A stretch of DNA of 64,000 nt from Promethearchaeota archaeon (GTDB lineage Archaea > Asgardarchaeota > Lokiarchaeia > Sigynarchaeales > SOKP01): assembly GCA_019057775.1 (NCBI GenBank), contig JAHLWT010000140.1:31935-95934 (forward strand), in the 5' to 3' direction. Shown here in pieces: positions 8,963 through 18,120 of the stretch. The number at the start of each line of letters is the position of its first letter. Position 1 is the first letter of the stretch. A model generated the notes under the pieces. That model was not told the origin of the DNA. It searched no databases and saw nothing but the letters and a program-made list of their open reading frames with translations. The position numbers were made by a program, and so were the translations under genes.

Positions 8963-9202
8963 TCAAATATTCACTTTTTTATAAGTTAACAAATATCTAT
9001 TTTATATTAATTGGATATTAGAACCTACGACATGTTTTTTATTAAGTTTTATTAATTTGTAAATATAAACTTAAAAATTCATATTAGAAAAAGAATTTTT
9101 TACTTCTTCTTAAAAAATATTTTATGATTACTGGAATTTTCTGGTTTTAAACAATTAAGATTACTAGATTATTATTTAATCTTGAATTCCGACTTCCGTT
9201 TC

Positions 9203-10399
9203 TTAAATGACTTCATTCTCTTCTAAATTCTTAATTTCTTCTTCACTTAACCCGAGAAATTCTCCATAAATTTCTTGATTATACTCACCCAAACCAGGCC
9301 CTAAAAATCTAATACTTCCTGGAAAATTTTTCAATTTTGGCACTATTCCCGGTATTAAAACTTTGCCTAACATTGGATCTTCAATTTCTAATACTGATTC
9401 CCGTTCTCGCAAATGAGGATCAACGGCTAAATCAGCTATAGTATTGAGTTTTTCACAAGGTACTCCCGCATCATCAAGTATTTGTATAACTTCCTCTACT
9501 GTTTTTTTTCTTACCCAATCGCCAATGATTTCATAGAGCTCATCTTGATTTTTTATACGTGCCAGATAAGTATTAAACTTTTGATTAGTAAGTAAATCTT
9601 CTCGATCCATAGCTTTTACTAACTGTCTCCATAATTTCTCGATCCCGGCATTTAAAGTGATAATTTTTCCTTCTTTAGTTTCAAAATTTTCAGCCGGAAC
9701 AAAAAAAAGTATGCGATTACCAGTTCTTTCTTCAATTCTTCCCATAACAGAATAGGTAGGGAGACTTCCGCCAGTAGCGATGAAAGCAGCTTCCGCCAAG
9801 CTTAAATCAATAACTTCTCCTCCGTTATGATTAACATCCCTATTATATAATGCCATCATTATTGAAAAAGCTCCAAGATAGCCTGTTAAGTAATCTATTA
9901 AAGGATATCTTGTTCGCACAGGAGGGTGTTCTGGATACCCAGATGTATAGGTTATTCCAGCAAAAGCACTAATGGTTCGATCAAAACCTCCCTTATGCTT
10001 ATATGGACCTGTCTGACCATATCCAGTTACTAAGCAAATTATCAATTCTGGATTTATTTTATGGAGAACATCAGCTCCAAGATTCCATTTTTCCATCACT
10101 CCAGGGCGAAAATTAAAAAGAACAGCATCAGCTTTCTCACACAATTTCTTAGCAATTTCTTGGCCTTCTTCTTTATGAAGATCAAGAGTTATAGTTTTTT
10201 TATTTCTCCCTCCAATCAGCCAAGAAGCGTTTTTATTTTTTCCAATAATATGAGTACCTCTTCGAGGATCCCCAGTTTTTGGTTTCTCCACCTTAATAAC
10301 TTCAGCCCCAAAATCAGCTAAGAACGACCCAATCATAGGAGCTGCGATAAGCGTAGCAAAATCAATAACTATTATTCCTTCTAACGGTAATTTTGGCAT
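9203..10399 (-). CDS. CaiB/BaiF family III CoA-transferase
   Basis: 398 residues, the usual family length. Recognisable parts are the N-terminal LEGIIVIDFATLIAAPMIG, FLADFGAEVIKVEKP, GDPRRG, then NKKTITLDLHKEEG, and VLFNFRPGVMEKW. Later comes YLTGYLGAFSIMMALYNR, and the C-terminal swapped domain has DDAGVPCEKLNTIADL. Family III enzymes move CoA between carboxylic acids through an aspartyl-CoA thioester; an Asp in the DYLTGYLGAF region is at the expected catalytic site. The substrate cannot be read from the sequence. Neighbourhood (acetoacetyl-CoA synthetase, acyl-CoA dehydrogenase) supports acyl-CoA metabolism. Confidence 0.9.
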   Translation of the reverse strand: MPKLPLEGIIVIDFATLIAAPMIGSFLADFGAEVIKVEKPKTGDPRRGTHIIGKNKNASWLIGGRNKKTITLDLHKEEGQEIAKKLCEKADAVLFNFRPGVMEKWNLGADVLHKINPELIICLVTGYGQTGPYKHKGGFDRTISAFAGITYTSGYPEHPPVRTRYPLIDYLTGYLGAFSIMMALYNRDVNHNGGEVIDLSLAEAAFIATGGSLPTYSVMGRIEERTGNRILFFVPAENFETKEGKIITLNAGIEKLWRQLVKAMDREDLLTNQKFNTYLARIKNQDELYEIIGDWVRKKTVEEVIQILDDAGVPCEKLNTIADLAVDPHLRERESVLEIEDPMLGKVLIPGIVPKLKNFPGSIRFLGPGLGEYNQEIYGEFLGLSEEEIKNLEENEVI

Positions 10400-10574
10400 A
10401 TAAGTATCCCTTATATTCTATAAACCTAAATTTAAACTAAAGAATTTATATAACTTTAAGTGAATGAAGGGATAATAAATTATTCTTTAGTTGACGTCAT
10501 AATTTAACATGGAGATTAAGCTCATTCAAGAAAGTTTTTTAGTCTTTATTAAGAAGTAGATTATAAAAAAAATT

Positions 10575-10748
10575 TCAGAAATTAAATGGCTGGTTTAATT
10601 CAATTAGTAAGATATCATTTATGATGTCCCTTTCCTTACGATTAATATCTTGACCACTTTTGAGAACTATATTCGCATATAGATCGTCCCGATATCTATG
10701 TTTTTTAACTTTTTCTAACATATTCAATACTTTATTAAAATTTAGCAT
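10575..10748 (-). CDS. Small ORF, 57 residues, unknown
   Basis: A reading frame from ATG at 10748 to TGA at 10575 in the otherwise empty 10400-10882 interval. It encodes a charged helical peptide beginning MLNFNKVLNMLEKVKKHRYRDD and ending NQPFNF. An in-frame TAA lies just upstream. Codon use looks ordinary, but there is no clear ribosome site. It may be a real small gene or a leftover. The remaining parts of this interval show nothing else. Confidence 0.35.
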   Translation of the reverse strand: MLNFNKVLNMLEKVKKHRYRDDLYANIVLKSGQDINRKERDIINDILLIELNQPFNF

Positions 10749-10882
10749 AATAAAGCATTAGGATTAAGTTTTGTAATTAAATCCAATGGTTTGATTATTA
10801 TTTATAGCTTCTATCCCTGTTTTATTTATCTTTACAAACAGTGAAATAAATGAATATCAAAATTAATTTGTTTGAGAATAAG

Positions 10883-12559
10883 TTACTCTATTCTTCTCAA
10901 AATCTGGGAATCTACTGACACATTATATGAATCATAAAACATCGAGGAATATTTTTGATAAAAATCCTTTTTTCGTGATAGAATTAATTCCTGACCTTCA
11001 GTTTCCGGAGTACCACTGGACCAGAAAATTGAACCATTTATTGTTAAATCAATTTTATTCTGCTTTTTCGCGATATTTCCCGCTTTTATTACATATTCCA
11101 CATTTTCTAAGGCGTTCTTTATTGGTTCACACCTTCTTGAAATATTCTCGGCTTCAATATTGATATCTAAGATATTTATATCGGCATCAGCACCGACACC
11201 GAGGTTCCCTTTAATATCCCTTAATCCAAGAGATTTTGCAGGACTTGCTCTTGTAATGGTAACGAATTCAGAAAATGATAATGATTTCTCGTTACTACAT
11301 AGAGGATGATTTCTTAAAAATTCAGAATTGAGACCTTTCATGAAATCTTCACGAGCCTGTTTACTGAATAACCAAGTTGCGATTTCAGGAATATCCGTAA
11401 TGTTCGCGTAGTTTGGAAAATTAAGTGAAAGACTTATTTGAAATTTATTGTTGATCTTTAATGCTAAATCTAAAGCATTTCCCCAAAGAACACAATGGTT
11501 GAAATTATTCTTATCAAAACATCGAAGAGATACAAATGAATCACCCTCAAATTCAACCGCAGAGCTTATTAATTTATATGGATTTTCAAGGATACTTTCC
11601 GTTAACAAGGTGCTTATTAATCTTCTATCTGATGTTATTAGTGGATTTATTGGATTGAACCCTACGAAGGCAACATCCACATCAAAATCTTGGTTTTCAT
11701 TCAAAAGATTTATTAGGTTCTCATTTTTACCGTCATTATTATATGCATTAGCATGCGCTATGTGGAATATTTGAGTGCGCTTTGTATCCAATTTTGATTC
11801 TTGAGGAGATTTTAAATTTAAAGACGCAATCTTTTCCAATAGAGTGATTAGATTTCGATTTCCAATCTCATTTTCATAGCCTTCAATATGAGCATGAGTG
11901 GAATGTGGCAAACCAAGAGTTTCAACACACTTTACAATATTTTCATATACATCTAGTGATGAAAAATTATACAACCTTCCTGGTTTAGATATATCATCTC
12001 TTAATTCTTTAAAATTCCATGCTACATTTTCAAAAGGATTGTAAACTTTCACTCCAAATCCGTAGGTTTTTGTGAGAAGATCAGAAAGAAAAATTGATAA
12101 TTCTTTAATTTTGCCCTTCTGGAATTCTAATTCTAAGGGCCATAAATTACTAATGTTTAGTAACATTGCCTTATCAAGTACTGGCAATTGTTTAAAATTA
12201 AAGACCGTTTGTTTTGCCAAGGAGGGAAATACATTAGCTTCAAGAATGAACGTATAGCCCATTGAGATATAATCTTTCGCAATTTTTTCTAATGTTAAAC
12301 CTTGCCATTCTTCCTTAAATTGTTTATCATTGGCTCCTAATAATCTTGCCCAGTTTACTTGTTGAGATGCTACATGAGTGTGCATGTCTATAGCTCCTGG
12401 AATAACAGTTTTTCCACTTGCACCTATTTCCGTGATATCATTTTCATTTGTAAACTTTTCAACAATTTTCCCAGACTCAACAAGTATGTCTTTTATTTCC
12501 CCTTCAATTTGATTAAGAGGATCAAATACGAGTCCATTTTTTATTATTAGCTTTTTCAT
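10883..12559 (-). CDS. fwdA: Formylmethanofuran dehydrogenase subunit A (amidohydrolase subunit)
   Basis: 558 residues, normal for FwdA/FmdA. This subunit contains the formate-to-formylmethanofuran amidohydrolase site with two metal ions. Seen: the opening LIIKNGLVFDPLN, the metal-binding DMHTHV at about 57-62, GVKVYNPF with the lysine expected to be carboxylated, HAHIEGYEN, and IFHIAHANAYNNDG. The C-terminus has LGADADINILD-type spacing (VGADADINILDI). It is the last gene of a tight minus-strand cluster (Fe-S subunit, fwdB, fwdD, fwdA; gaps of 29, 15 and 19 bp), so it is almost certainly co-transcribed. The step feeds CO2 into the methyl branch of the archaeal Wood-Ljungdahl pathway, or drains it in the reverse direction. 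Confidence 0.93.
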   Translation of the reverse strand: MKKLIIKNGLVFDPLNQIEGEIKDILVESGKIVEKFTNENDITEIGASGKTVIPGAIDMHTHVASQQVNWARLLGANDKQFKEEWQGLTLEKIAKDYISMGYTFILEANVFPSLAKQTVFNFKQLPVLDKAMLLNISNLWPLELEFQKGKIKELSIFLSDLLTKTYGFGVKVYNPFENVAWNFKELRDDISKPGRLYNFSSLDVYENIVKCVETLGLPHSTHAHIEGYENEIGNRNLITLLEKIASLNLKSPQESKLDTKRTQIFHIAHANAYNNDGKNENLINLLNENQDFDVDVAFVGFNPINPLITSDRRLISTLLTESILENPYKLISSAVEFEGDSFVSLRCFDKNNFNHCVLWGNALDLALKINNKFQISLSLNFPNYANITDIPEIATWLFSKQAREDFMKGLNSEFLRNHPLCSNEKSLSFSEFVTITRASPAKSLGLRDIKGNLGVGADADINILDINIEAENISRRCEPIKNALENVEYVIKAGNIAKKQNKIDLTINGSIFWSSGTPETEGQELILSRKKDFYQKYSSMFYDSYNVSVDSQILRRIE

Positions 12560-12578
12560 ATCTTAGGATCGATCTTCC

Positions 12579-12953
12579 TTATCTAGTTTTAATGGAATTT
12601 ATTATCTCGTGAACACCTTTTATAGGCTCATTACTTACACTCATATTAACTTGTATATTTTTGAAAATGAGTTCGCCATTTTCATAGCCAGTAATCTGAT
12701 TCGCCCAGATTGAGACGGGTAATAAAATAAATCCTGGAGGTACATTCTCATCTTGCTTAGCTTTGATTATTACTTGCCCATATTTATTCGATAGTTCTAC
12801 ATTCAAACTTGGAGTTAAGTTTAGTTTCTTGTAATCTTCTGGATTTACCAATCCAAGCGCTAATTTTTCTTTAAGTGAATTTTCATCTCCCAACGCATAT
12901 TCTCTTGCTTGATCATAATCAACCATTCTAATAGTGTTAAGTATCAATTCCAT
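12579..12953 (-). CDS. fwdD: Formylmethanofuran dehydrogenase subunit D
   Basis: 124 residues, the size of FwdD, which is the molybdopterin-dinucleotide-binding C-terminal barrel split off from the FwdB-type oxidoreductase. Recognisable: MELILNTIRMVDYDQAREYALGDE, then LGLVNPEDYKKLNL, VELSNKYGQVIIKAK and GFILLPVSIWANQI followed by G-Y-E-N-G (the family has GP-WAN...T-x-G-TP here). It sits 15 bp after fwdB and 19 bp before fwdA. It would complete the Mo/W-pterin site with FwdB. Confidence 0.88.
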   Translation of the reverse strand: MELILNTIRMVDYDQAREYALGDENSLKEKLALGLVNPEDYKKLNLTPSLNVELSNKYGQVIIKAKQDENVPPGFILLPVSIWANQITGYENGELIFKNIQVNMSVSNEPIKGVHEIINSIKTR

Positions 12954-12968
12954 TTTTTTCCCCTAATA

Positions 12969-14267
12969 TCAGTCCTGTATTATCTTTTTTAGTATTTTAT
13001 TTAGTAACTCCTCATCAGAAGGGAGATTATTTGGAGGATTAATGATTTTTTGCAATTCTATTGGAACGTTATCTAATCGATATGCCAAACCACTACTTTC
13101 AATTCCTGTTATGGCTGTCGGTAAAACTATGTCAGCAATATAAGAGGTTGCTGATTTTTTATTATCTATTAAAATTAATGGCTTAGCTAATAATTTTTTA
13201 CTTAATTGCTTAGGTAGGTGAGAAATAGGGTCTGTTCCAACTATTATTGAACAATCAAAATCATCATTTTCTATTTTTGTCGTAATAGATTCAGAAGATT
13301 CGATCTTTTGATGATTCAAGAACTGTAAACTATGGGAATCTCCACAAATTGATAACGCTACATGATCAAATCCCAACATATTATAGTGTCCTCCAATCAG
13401 AATAATTGAGATTCGCCCTTTTTGCTGCTTTACATTAATTAACTGGACTAACTCTAGCAATTCATGCACAACATTAATTCCTCCCTTAGACCTTAAAAGT
13501 CCTTGCCCAATGAAAATAACTCCGTTCTCAGCCCCAGTTAAATGTAGTAACAATCTTTTCATATCATCTGTATCAATCCCAGCAACACCTTCTTTTGGAA
13601 AACTATTTGCAACACAACACTCCTCTTTTAACACATGAATGAGTTCGATGTCTTTTCCTGGTTCTATTCGGAGCGCAACATCTCGTACGCCCATAACATT
13701 AAATGATGCTGTTTTTATAGGATCTATTAAAATAAGAGTTTTAATCTCGCGCCCAGTCATTCTAAACTTACCACGTGAAAATAAAGTTTTATTCAATAAT
13801 CGAGGTATTGATTCTGCTACATTCGCACCCCAGAATATTAATAGGTCAGAATTATTTATTACCTCTGAAATTGTTGTAAGAGTAATTCCTGTTTTTTTTA
13901 CTTGATTAAGAACTTCCCCATGACAAATAATAGAATTAGAATCAATAAAACCATCAATCTCTCTTGCCAATTCAATTCCTTTTAATTGAGCCTCACAACT
14001 TACGGTTGAAAAACCATACAATAATGGTTTCTTAGAATTTTTGATTAAATTTGTAGCTTTATCTAAAGCTTGCTCGTATGATGTTTTAATTAACTCGTCA
14101 TTTTCACGAACTAATGGATTTAATAGTCGATTTTTACTCGTTACTTGTTTAAATCTTTCACTACCTTTTAAACATGCCCCTATTACATCATCGATAAAAA
14201 TACCATCACTCTTTACTAAAATATCATCGCAAAGTAAAGAACATCCTGAACATGGCACTCGTTTCAT
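12969..14267 (-). CDS. fwdB: Formylmethanofuran dehydrogenase subunit B
   Basis: 432 residues. FwdB is the tungsten/molybdenum-pterin subunit that reduces CO2 to formate with low-potential electrons. The N-terminal cluster motif is CSGCSLLCDDI (three Cys) with a fourth Cys in GACLKGSERF. The metal-ligand cysteine is present in SIICHGEVLNQ, where Cys and not Sec is encoded. The pterin fold shows LLIFWGANVAES, LILIDPIKTASF and VALRIEPGKDIELI. The usual HPRHMSR segment after WGxNP is replaced by IPRLLNKTLF, so it is a divergent member. Together with FwdD, FwdA and the Fe-S subunit it makes the core enzyme; no FwdC gene is present in this window. Confidence 0.92.
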   Translation of the reverse strand: MKRVPCSGCSLLCDDILVKSDGIFIDDVIGACLKGSERFKQVTSKNRLLNPLVRENDELIKTSYEQALDKATNLIKNSKKPLLYGFSTVSCEAQLKGIELAREIDGFIDSNSIICHGEVLNQVKKTGITLTTISEVINNSDLLIFWGANVAESIPRLLNKTLFSRGKFRMTGREIKTLILIDPIKTASFNVMGVRDVALRIEPGKDIELIHVLKEECCVANSFPKEGVAGIDTDDMKRLLLHLTGAENGVIFIGQGLLRSKGGINVVHELLELVQLINVKQQKGRISIILIGGHYNMLGFDHVALSICGDSHSLQFLNHQKIESSESITTKIENDDFDCSIIVGTDPISHLPKQLSKKLLAKPLILIDNKKSATSYIADIVLPTAITGIESSGLAYRLDNVPIELQKIINPPNNLPSDEELLNKILKKIIQD

Positions 14268-14296
14268 GTTTATCTACTCTAATAATAATCTTAGTT

Positions 14297-14764
14297 CTAA
14301 ATATAATCAATTTTAACGGCATCTCTCGGGCAGTAAGATTCACAAACACGACACTCTCTTGCTTGCCCTTCTCCTTCTAACCGTCTACAATATTTAAGAT
14401 TTAATAACTCACATTTTCCGTTTTTTATTTGAAATAGTTGATGAGGATCAGGAGGATAATCGGGAGCTTTACCACTTAAGGAGGGTGGGCAATATCGTGG
14501 ATTCACAGGGCATGAAGTCACACAAATTCCACAACCATCACATAAATCATTATCCACATCTATTTTTAACTCTTTTTCTTTACCCTCTTCAGAACCTAAT
14601 AATTCCTTTAATTTGTCATATTTAGTTTTGTACTTGGGTTCTAAAAGAGGTGGGCAATCATCCACTTTTACTTTTCCTTGTAATAAATCTAAAGCAAATG
14701 CCATACAAGTTGGTTTTCCACACTTCTTACAATTTGTTTTAGGTAAAAATTTGTAGAGATCCAT
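14297..14764 (-). CDS. Fe-S subunit: Fe-S domain (CdhE/AcsC type) fused to a polyferredoxin, Fwd-associated
   Basis: 155 residues. The N-terminal 35 residues have the four-Cys Fe-S domain found at the start of corrinoid Fe-S proteins (NCKKCGKPTCMAFAL...DCPPL). The rest holds ferredoxin-type clusters: CDGCGICVTSCPVNPRYCPP, and near the C-terminus CRVCESYCPRDAVKIDYI, with extra Cys at CELLNLKYC. It begins the fwd cluster (29 bp before fwdB), so it most likely passes electrons to FwdB, the job of FwdF/FwdG elsewhere. The fusion with the CdhE-type domain is noteworthy, because it links the C1-reducing enzyme with the kind of domain used in acetyl-CoA synthase complexes. Confidence 0.8.
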   Translation of the reverse strand: MDLYKFLPKTNCKKCGKPTCMAFALDLLQGKVKVDDCPPLLEPKYKTKYDKLKELLGSEEGKEKELKIDVDNDLCDGCGICVTSCPVNPRYCPPSLSGKAPDYPPDPHQLFQIKNGKCELLNLKYCRRLEGEGQARECRVCESYCPRDAVKIDYI

Positions 14765-15017
14765 AAAATTATTTACTGGAATATTGAAACACCATAAGCT
14801 TTATTTTTACTACTTCTTCCAGTAATGAATAATATTTGATGGTTATTAATTTCTTTAGATTATTTATTATAATTTATCTCTAAGATGTATTTAATTTATA
14901 ATCGAAACATTAGATCCTTTCATAAATTATTAACAAAAATATTAAAGCTCGTCCTAAGTTTCTTATAATTAAGAAAACTATTAAAATTATTAATTTAAAT
15001 TAAAGTGACATAATAAG
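14765..15017. other. Divergent promoter region between the fwd cluster and the Mrp gene
   Basis: 253 bp of AT-rich DNA separates the minus-strand fwd cluster from the plus-strand ATPase, so it must hold both promoters. Several TATA-like stretches occur (for example near 14880 and 14980), but none can be picked out with certainty. Confidence 0.35.
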
Positions 15018-15869
15018 ATGCCAGAAGAAGAGATTCCAGATATAGATTTAAAAGAAATGATGTTAGACCAAGGAACTAAAAATATTAAGGACAACATGGA
15101 GAAGATTAAGCATAAAATTGTAATAATCTCCGGTAAAGGAGGTGTTGGCAAAACAACTGTAGCTATCAATCTTGCTATGAGTTTAGTTAGTATCGGCTTG
15201 CGAGTAGGAATATTAGATGTTGATATTACCGGTCCGAATGTTATAAAAATGCTTGGAGTTAATCCAGAGTTGAAACCAAGAGTTGATACTGAAGCAAAAA
15301 AATTTCACCCTATAGATGGACCCTTACAACTTAAAGTCATGAGTATGGCATTTCTTACACTTAATCCAGATGACCCTGTAATTTGGAGAGGTCCGATGAA
15401 GATGAGTGCCGTTAGGCAATTTTTAGGAGATGCCATTTGGGGAGAACTAGATTATCTGATTTGTGATTTACCCCCGGGAACTTCTGATGAGACATTAGAT
15501 TTATTGCAGTTGATTCCAGATGAAAATGTTATCATTGTTTCTACTCCGCAGGAAGTAGCATTAATGGATGCAAGGAAAACCATAAAGATGGCAATGGTGA
15601 TGGATAGGAAAATCTTAGGTATAATTGAAAATATGTCTGGTTTTAATTGTCCTCATTGTAATGAATATATCGATCTTTTTCCCCCTGGTGGAGCTGAAAG
15701 AGCATCAAAAGATTTTAATATTCAATTATTGGGTAAAATTCCTTTTGAAATCGAAGTAAGCCAACAAGGAGATCAAGGATTACCTTTTATTCTAAAGTAT
15801 CCAGAGAGCAGTTCAGCGAAAGCTTTTAAAGAAATTGTCAATAATATCAGAAATATTTTAGAAAAATAA
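15018..15869 (+). CDS. Mrp/NBP35-type Fe-S cluster carrier ATPase
   Basis: 283 residues. Walker A is the deviant form GKGGVGKT (39-46), followed by GILDVDITGPNV, a Walker B/switch region LICDLPPGTSDETL and the adenine-loop stretch IENMSGFNCPHC. That CPHC pair, with its following GGAE, is the bridging Fe-S binding site of Mrp/ApbC proteins. Dimers bind and hand over a 4Fe-4S cluster to apo-enzymes. The gene is transcribed divergently from the Fe-S-rich fwd cluster, which suggests a maturation role for it. ATG at 15018 is the first start of the frame and gives a full-length protein. Confidence 0.93.
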   Translation: MPEEEIPDIDLKEMMLDQGTKNIKDNMEKIKHKIVIISGKGGVGKTTVAINLAMSLVSIGLRVGILDVDITGPNVIKMLGVNPELKPRVDTEAKKFHPIDGPLQLKVMSMAFLTLNPDDPVIWRGPMKMSAVRQFLGDAIWGELDYLICDLPPGTSDETLDLLQLIPDENVIIVSTPQEVALMDARKTIKMAMVMDRKILGIIENMSGFNCPHCNEYIDLFPPGGAERASKDFNIQLLGKIPFEIEVSQQGDQGLPFILKYPESSSAKAFKEIVNNIRNILEK

Positions 15870-15980
15870 CTTACTTTTTTTTACTCTTTTGTGAGAAAAT
15901 AAATAACACCTTCTTATTTTGCAGATATTATATCTATTATAAAATTAGATGTTGGAAGGTTTTATTAACCTAAATTAATT

Positions 15981-16502
15981 TTAATCAAATCCGAATGCTA
16001 AAAGTCTCTCATTATCTCCTATTGGATTTAATGATGTTCGGAGTTCTTTCATTGTCCAGCCATGAAGTACGTGAATGATCTGAGGGGCAAGTTCAGGAGC
16101 TAAATTTCTCATTTTGACGAAATTATCATTGGAGTTTTTGATTTTTTGTAGGCGAGTTTGAGGTAATTCATTGGGCAGGGGACAGAAATCTAGTGCGATG
16201 CTGAAATCGTCTTTTCTAAACTTGGCGAGGCGATAAATCTCAATAGTCTCCTCTAATGTAAAAGGAAGATTCTTATTAATGAGCTGGTAGCCTCCTGAAT
16301 CAAGCATCAATGTTCCTGCATGGTCTACATAGTCGTGAATACCCATTTGAGAAAGCCTGTTCTTTCGATACTTAGATCCGTAGAAGTTTGCCGCAGTGAA
16401 CATAAAATGTTCCTCATTAAATGGTTTAATTTTCTTAATAAAGCGTGTTGGGGAAAGAGTATCTCCAAATACTTCATTAATCTGTTGAGTCGATTCAACC
16501 AT
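15981..16502 (-). pseudogene. tRNA-guanine transglycosylase-like (TGT/DpdA-like) fragment
   Basis: 173 residues. The segment TLMLDSGGYQLINKN, then LEETIEIYRLAKF, IALDFCPLP and APQIIHVLHGW follows the first half of the TGT barrel, including the Asp of DSGG that opens the base-exchange site. In length and spacing it looks more like the phage and archaeal DNA-modifying relative DpdA than like housekeeping TGT. It stops at LLAFGFD, before the Zn-binding region of true TGTs, and no continuation was found downstream. It overlaps the next ORF by 8 bp at its start. Probably a truncated accessory gene. DNA modification is inference. Confidence 0.5.
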
Positions 16503-16758
16503 GATGTATTCCCTTCCTCCTAATGTGTAATTGAGATGGTACGTTTTTGCTCCTTACGGTTAAGGTGACGATGTAGACTGCGATTTTTTCGAAGAGAGCG
16601 TTTAAGTTCTTCTGTTCTGTTTTGGTAAGAAATGGTTTTAGCGTGTACGGTCTATTAAGAAGGCTTAGAATCGTTTGGGAGAGATTCTCTAAAGTATGCA
16701 AATCTTTTCGTAGAAATGCCTTAATCATCCTTTGATTGAACTCTTTTATTATAGTCAT
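16495..16758 (-). CDS. Hypothetical helical protein upstream of the TGT-like fragment
   Basis: 87 residues, basic and mostly helical (LENLSQTILSLLNRPY, NLNALFEKIAVYIVTLTV). It overlaps the start of the TGT-like ORF by 8 bp and may be translationally coupled with it. I do not recognise it. It could be part of the same decayed accessory module. Confidence 0.4.
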   Translation of the reverse strand: MTIIKEFNQRMIKAFLRKDLHTLENLSQTILSLLNRPYTLKPFLTKTEQKNLNALFEKIAVYIVTLTVRSKNVPSQLHIRRKGIHHG

Positions 16759-17128
16759 TTCTCTATTACATAAAACTTTGAATTTTGGTTAGGGTTAATA
16801 ATCAGATCCGTTATTTAAATTAATGGGGGTATAAAATTTCTCAATTTACTGAATAGAGCAGAGTTATATATTTTTGCGAAGTGGAAATGGAACTTTCAGA
16901 CTTCCTTATTGCTTCTATTCCCAACATAAGATCTAAAAATAGAATAAAATTTAGACAGGTGAATTGAAAATTTTTTGAAATTGTCCTGAGAACTTTTTAT
17001 TTCAAGTGAACTTCTTGTGATATGAATAATTCATCAAAAGAATAGTACTGAAAGTGTAGAAGGTTTAAACATTTTGTAAAATTAGGGGTAAGATTAAAAA
17101 GAAAATAGAAAAAATAAATAAAAGTAAA
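16759..17128. other. Intergenic region, nothing recognised
   Basis: 370 bp of AT-rich DNA with stops in all frames and no clear RNA structure. It lies in the decayed accessory region. Confidence 0.4.
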
Positions 17129-17467
17129 TTATAATTGATAGACTTGGGTAATTTTGATGAAACTGCATTTATCACATTCAATGACATCAAAAGCGAAGTC
17201 TTGAAAGTCTTTTTGTATTCCAAGTATATTTCTTTGGATTTCAATTTCGAAGCTGTGATCTAAAGAAACGTTGAGAAGGCCTTTCTTACATTGGGGGCAT
17301 TCTCCTTTACTAAAATCGCAATTTTTTTGGTTATCCGATTTATTATAAAGCCTCTTTAACTTCATATTCTCGTATAAATCTTTTTGGTTGCCTTCAAGTA
17401 TATTATTTGACATAATAAAATGATTAGTCGGTAGAAGCTTTAAATTGTGAGGGGAGTTGAGAATCAT
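17129..17467 (-). CDS. Small zinc-ribbon-like protein
   Basis: 112 residues. Two CxxC pairs, CPQCKKG (with an earlier Cys in CDFSKGEC) and CDKC, flank a beta segment (LDHSFEIEIQRNI) in the pattern of a zinc ribbon. The N-terminal half is polar and probably flexible. It may bind nucleic acid or protein. It is divergent from the regulator at 17635 and shares with it the repeat-rich region 17521-17595. Confidence 0.45.
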   Translation of the reverse strand: MILNSPHNLKLLPTNHFIMSNNILEGNQKDLYENMKLKRLYNKSDNQKNCDFSKGECPQCKKGLLNVSLDHSFEIEIQRNILGIQKDFQDFAFDVIECDKCSFIKITQVYQL

Positions 17468-17520
17468 TAATTTTCTTTGATTTTCTTTTGTTGTAAAATA
17501 AGTTTTAGAGGTTAATTAAA

Positions 17521-17595
17521 GTCATCAAAATAATGACAACTATTCGCTATTCATTTAACAACTAATTATAAATAGGTTAACAACTAATTGTTATA
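17521..17595. promoter_or_regulatory. Candidate operator: direct and inverted repeats ahead of a regulator gene
   Basis: Two copies of TAACAACTAATT start at 17556 and 17578, 22 bp apart (two helical turns). The second extends to an inverted repeat AACAA-CTAA-TTGTT. A further inverted pair GTCAT/ATGAC is at 17521-17537, and a related TGATGAC lies after the second copy. This layout, 40 to 115 bp before the winged-helix gene at 17635, looks like an autoregulatory operator. Confidence 0.45.
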
Positions 17596-17634
17596 GTGAT
17601 GACAATTTGAAAAATGAAGATGTTGTGATAATTA

Positions 17635-18120
17635 ATGAGTATTATGACTAAATTTGGAATTTTTGAAATATTGAAGTTATTCTTATTTCTGTCCGTGGAT
17701 CGTTTTATTACTTCCAGTGAGATCAGGGGACATTTTTCTGAGATTAAGTCTGGAACTTTGAATGCAAAACTTCGGAAATTAAAAAAAGAGGGATTGATTG
17801 AGGTCAGGTTGAAGGAAAAATTGGAACGGGCGGGTGATGACAGACAAGAATATAAGTTGACTAAAAGTGGTGTTGGAAAGCGTGAAGAGTTGGTGACTGT
17901 GGGATTGCGGGTGTTGAAAAATCGAATACAAAAAATTGTGGATAGTGAACGTACTTCTGATGTAGGGCGACCAAATAAAGTGGCTAAAAACGAAATGTTT
18001 AGAGATTTTTTGATGGAGTTCGCAGAAGAATGTACTGATATAGTTGAGGGGGAGATATTGAAGGAACAACAAGAAATATTGGTTAAATTGCTTAATTCTT
18101 ATTTTAAATCTTTGTTATAA
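17635..18120 (+). CDS. PadR/MarR-like winged-helix transcription regulator
   Basis: 161 residues. The N-terminal 80 residues form a winged helix: FGIFEILKLFLFLS, then ITSSEIRGHFSEIKSGTLNAKLRKLKKEGLIE with the recognition helix, and a wing with DDRQEYKLTKSGV. The C-terminal half is helical and likely dimerises (EMFRDFLMEFAEECTDIV). A second ATG lies at residue 4. Repeats in the upstream region (17521-17595) suggest self-regulation. Target genes are unknown; the Zn protein next to it is a candidate. Confidence 0.7.
   Translation: MSIMTKFGIFEILKLFLFLSVDRFITSSEIRGHFSEIKSGTLNAKLRKLKKEGLIEVRLKEKLERAGDDRQEYKLTKSGVGKREELVTVGLRVLKNRIQKIVDSERTSDVGRPNKVAKNEMFRDFLMEFAEECTDIVEGEILKEQQEILVKLLNSYFKSLL

Noticed and set aside
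11448..11774. 108-residue plus-strand ORF inside fwdA
   Set aside because: Shadow of the fwdA frame, which has full family motifs. The same holds for other antisense ORFs within known genes (27957-28622, 8075-8317, 13639-13905).
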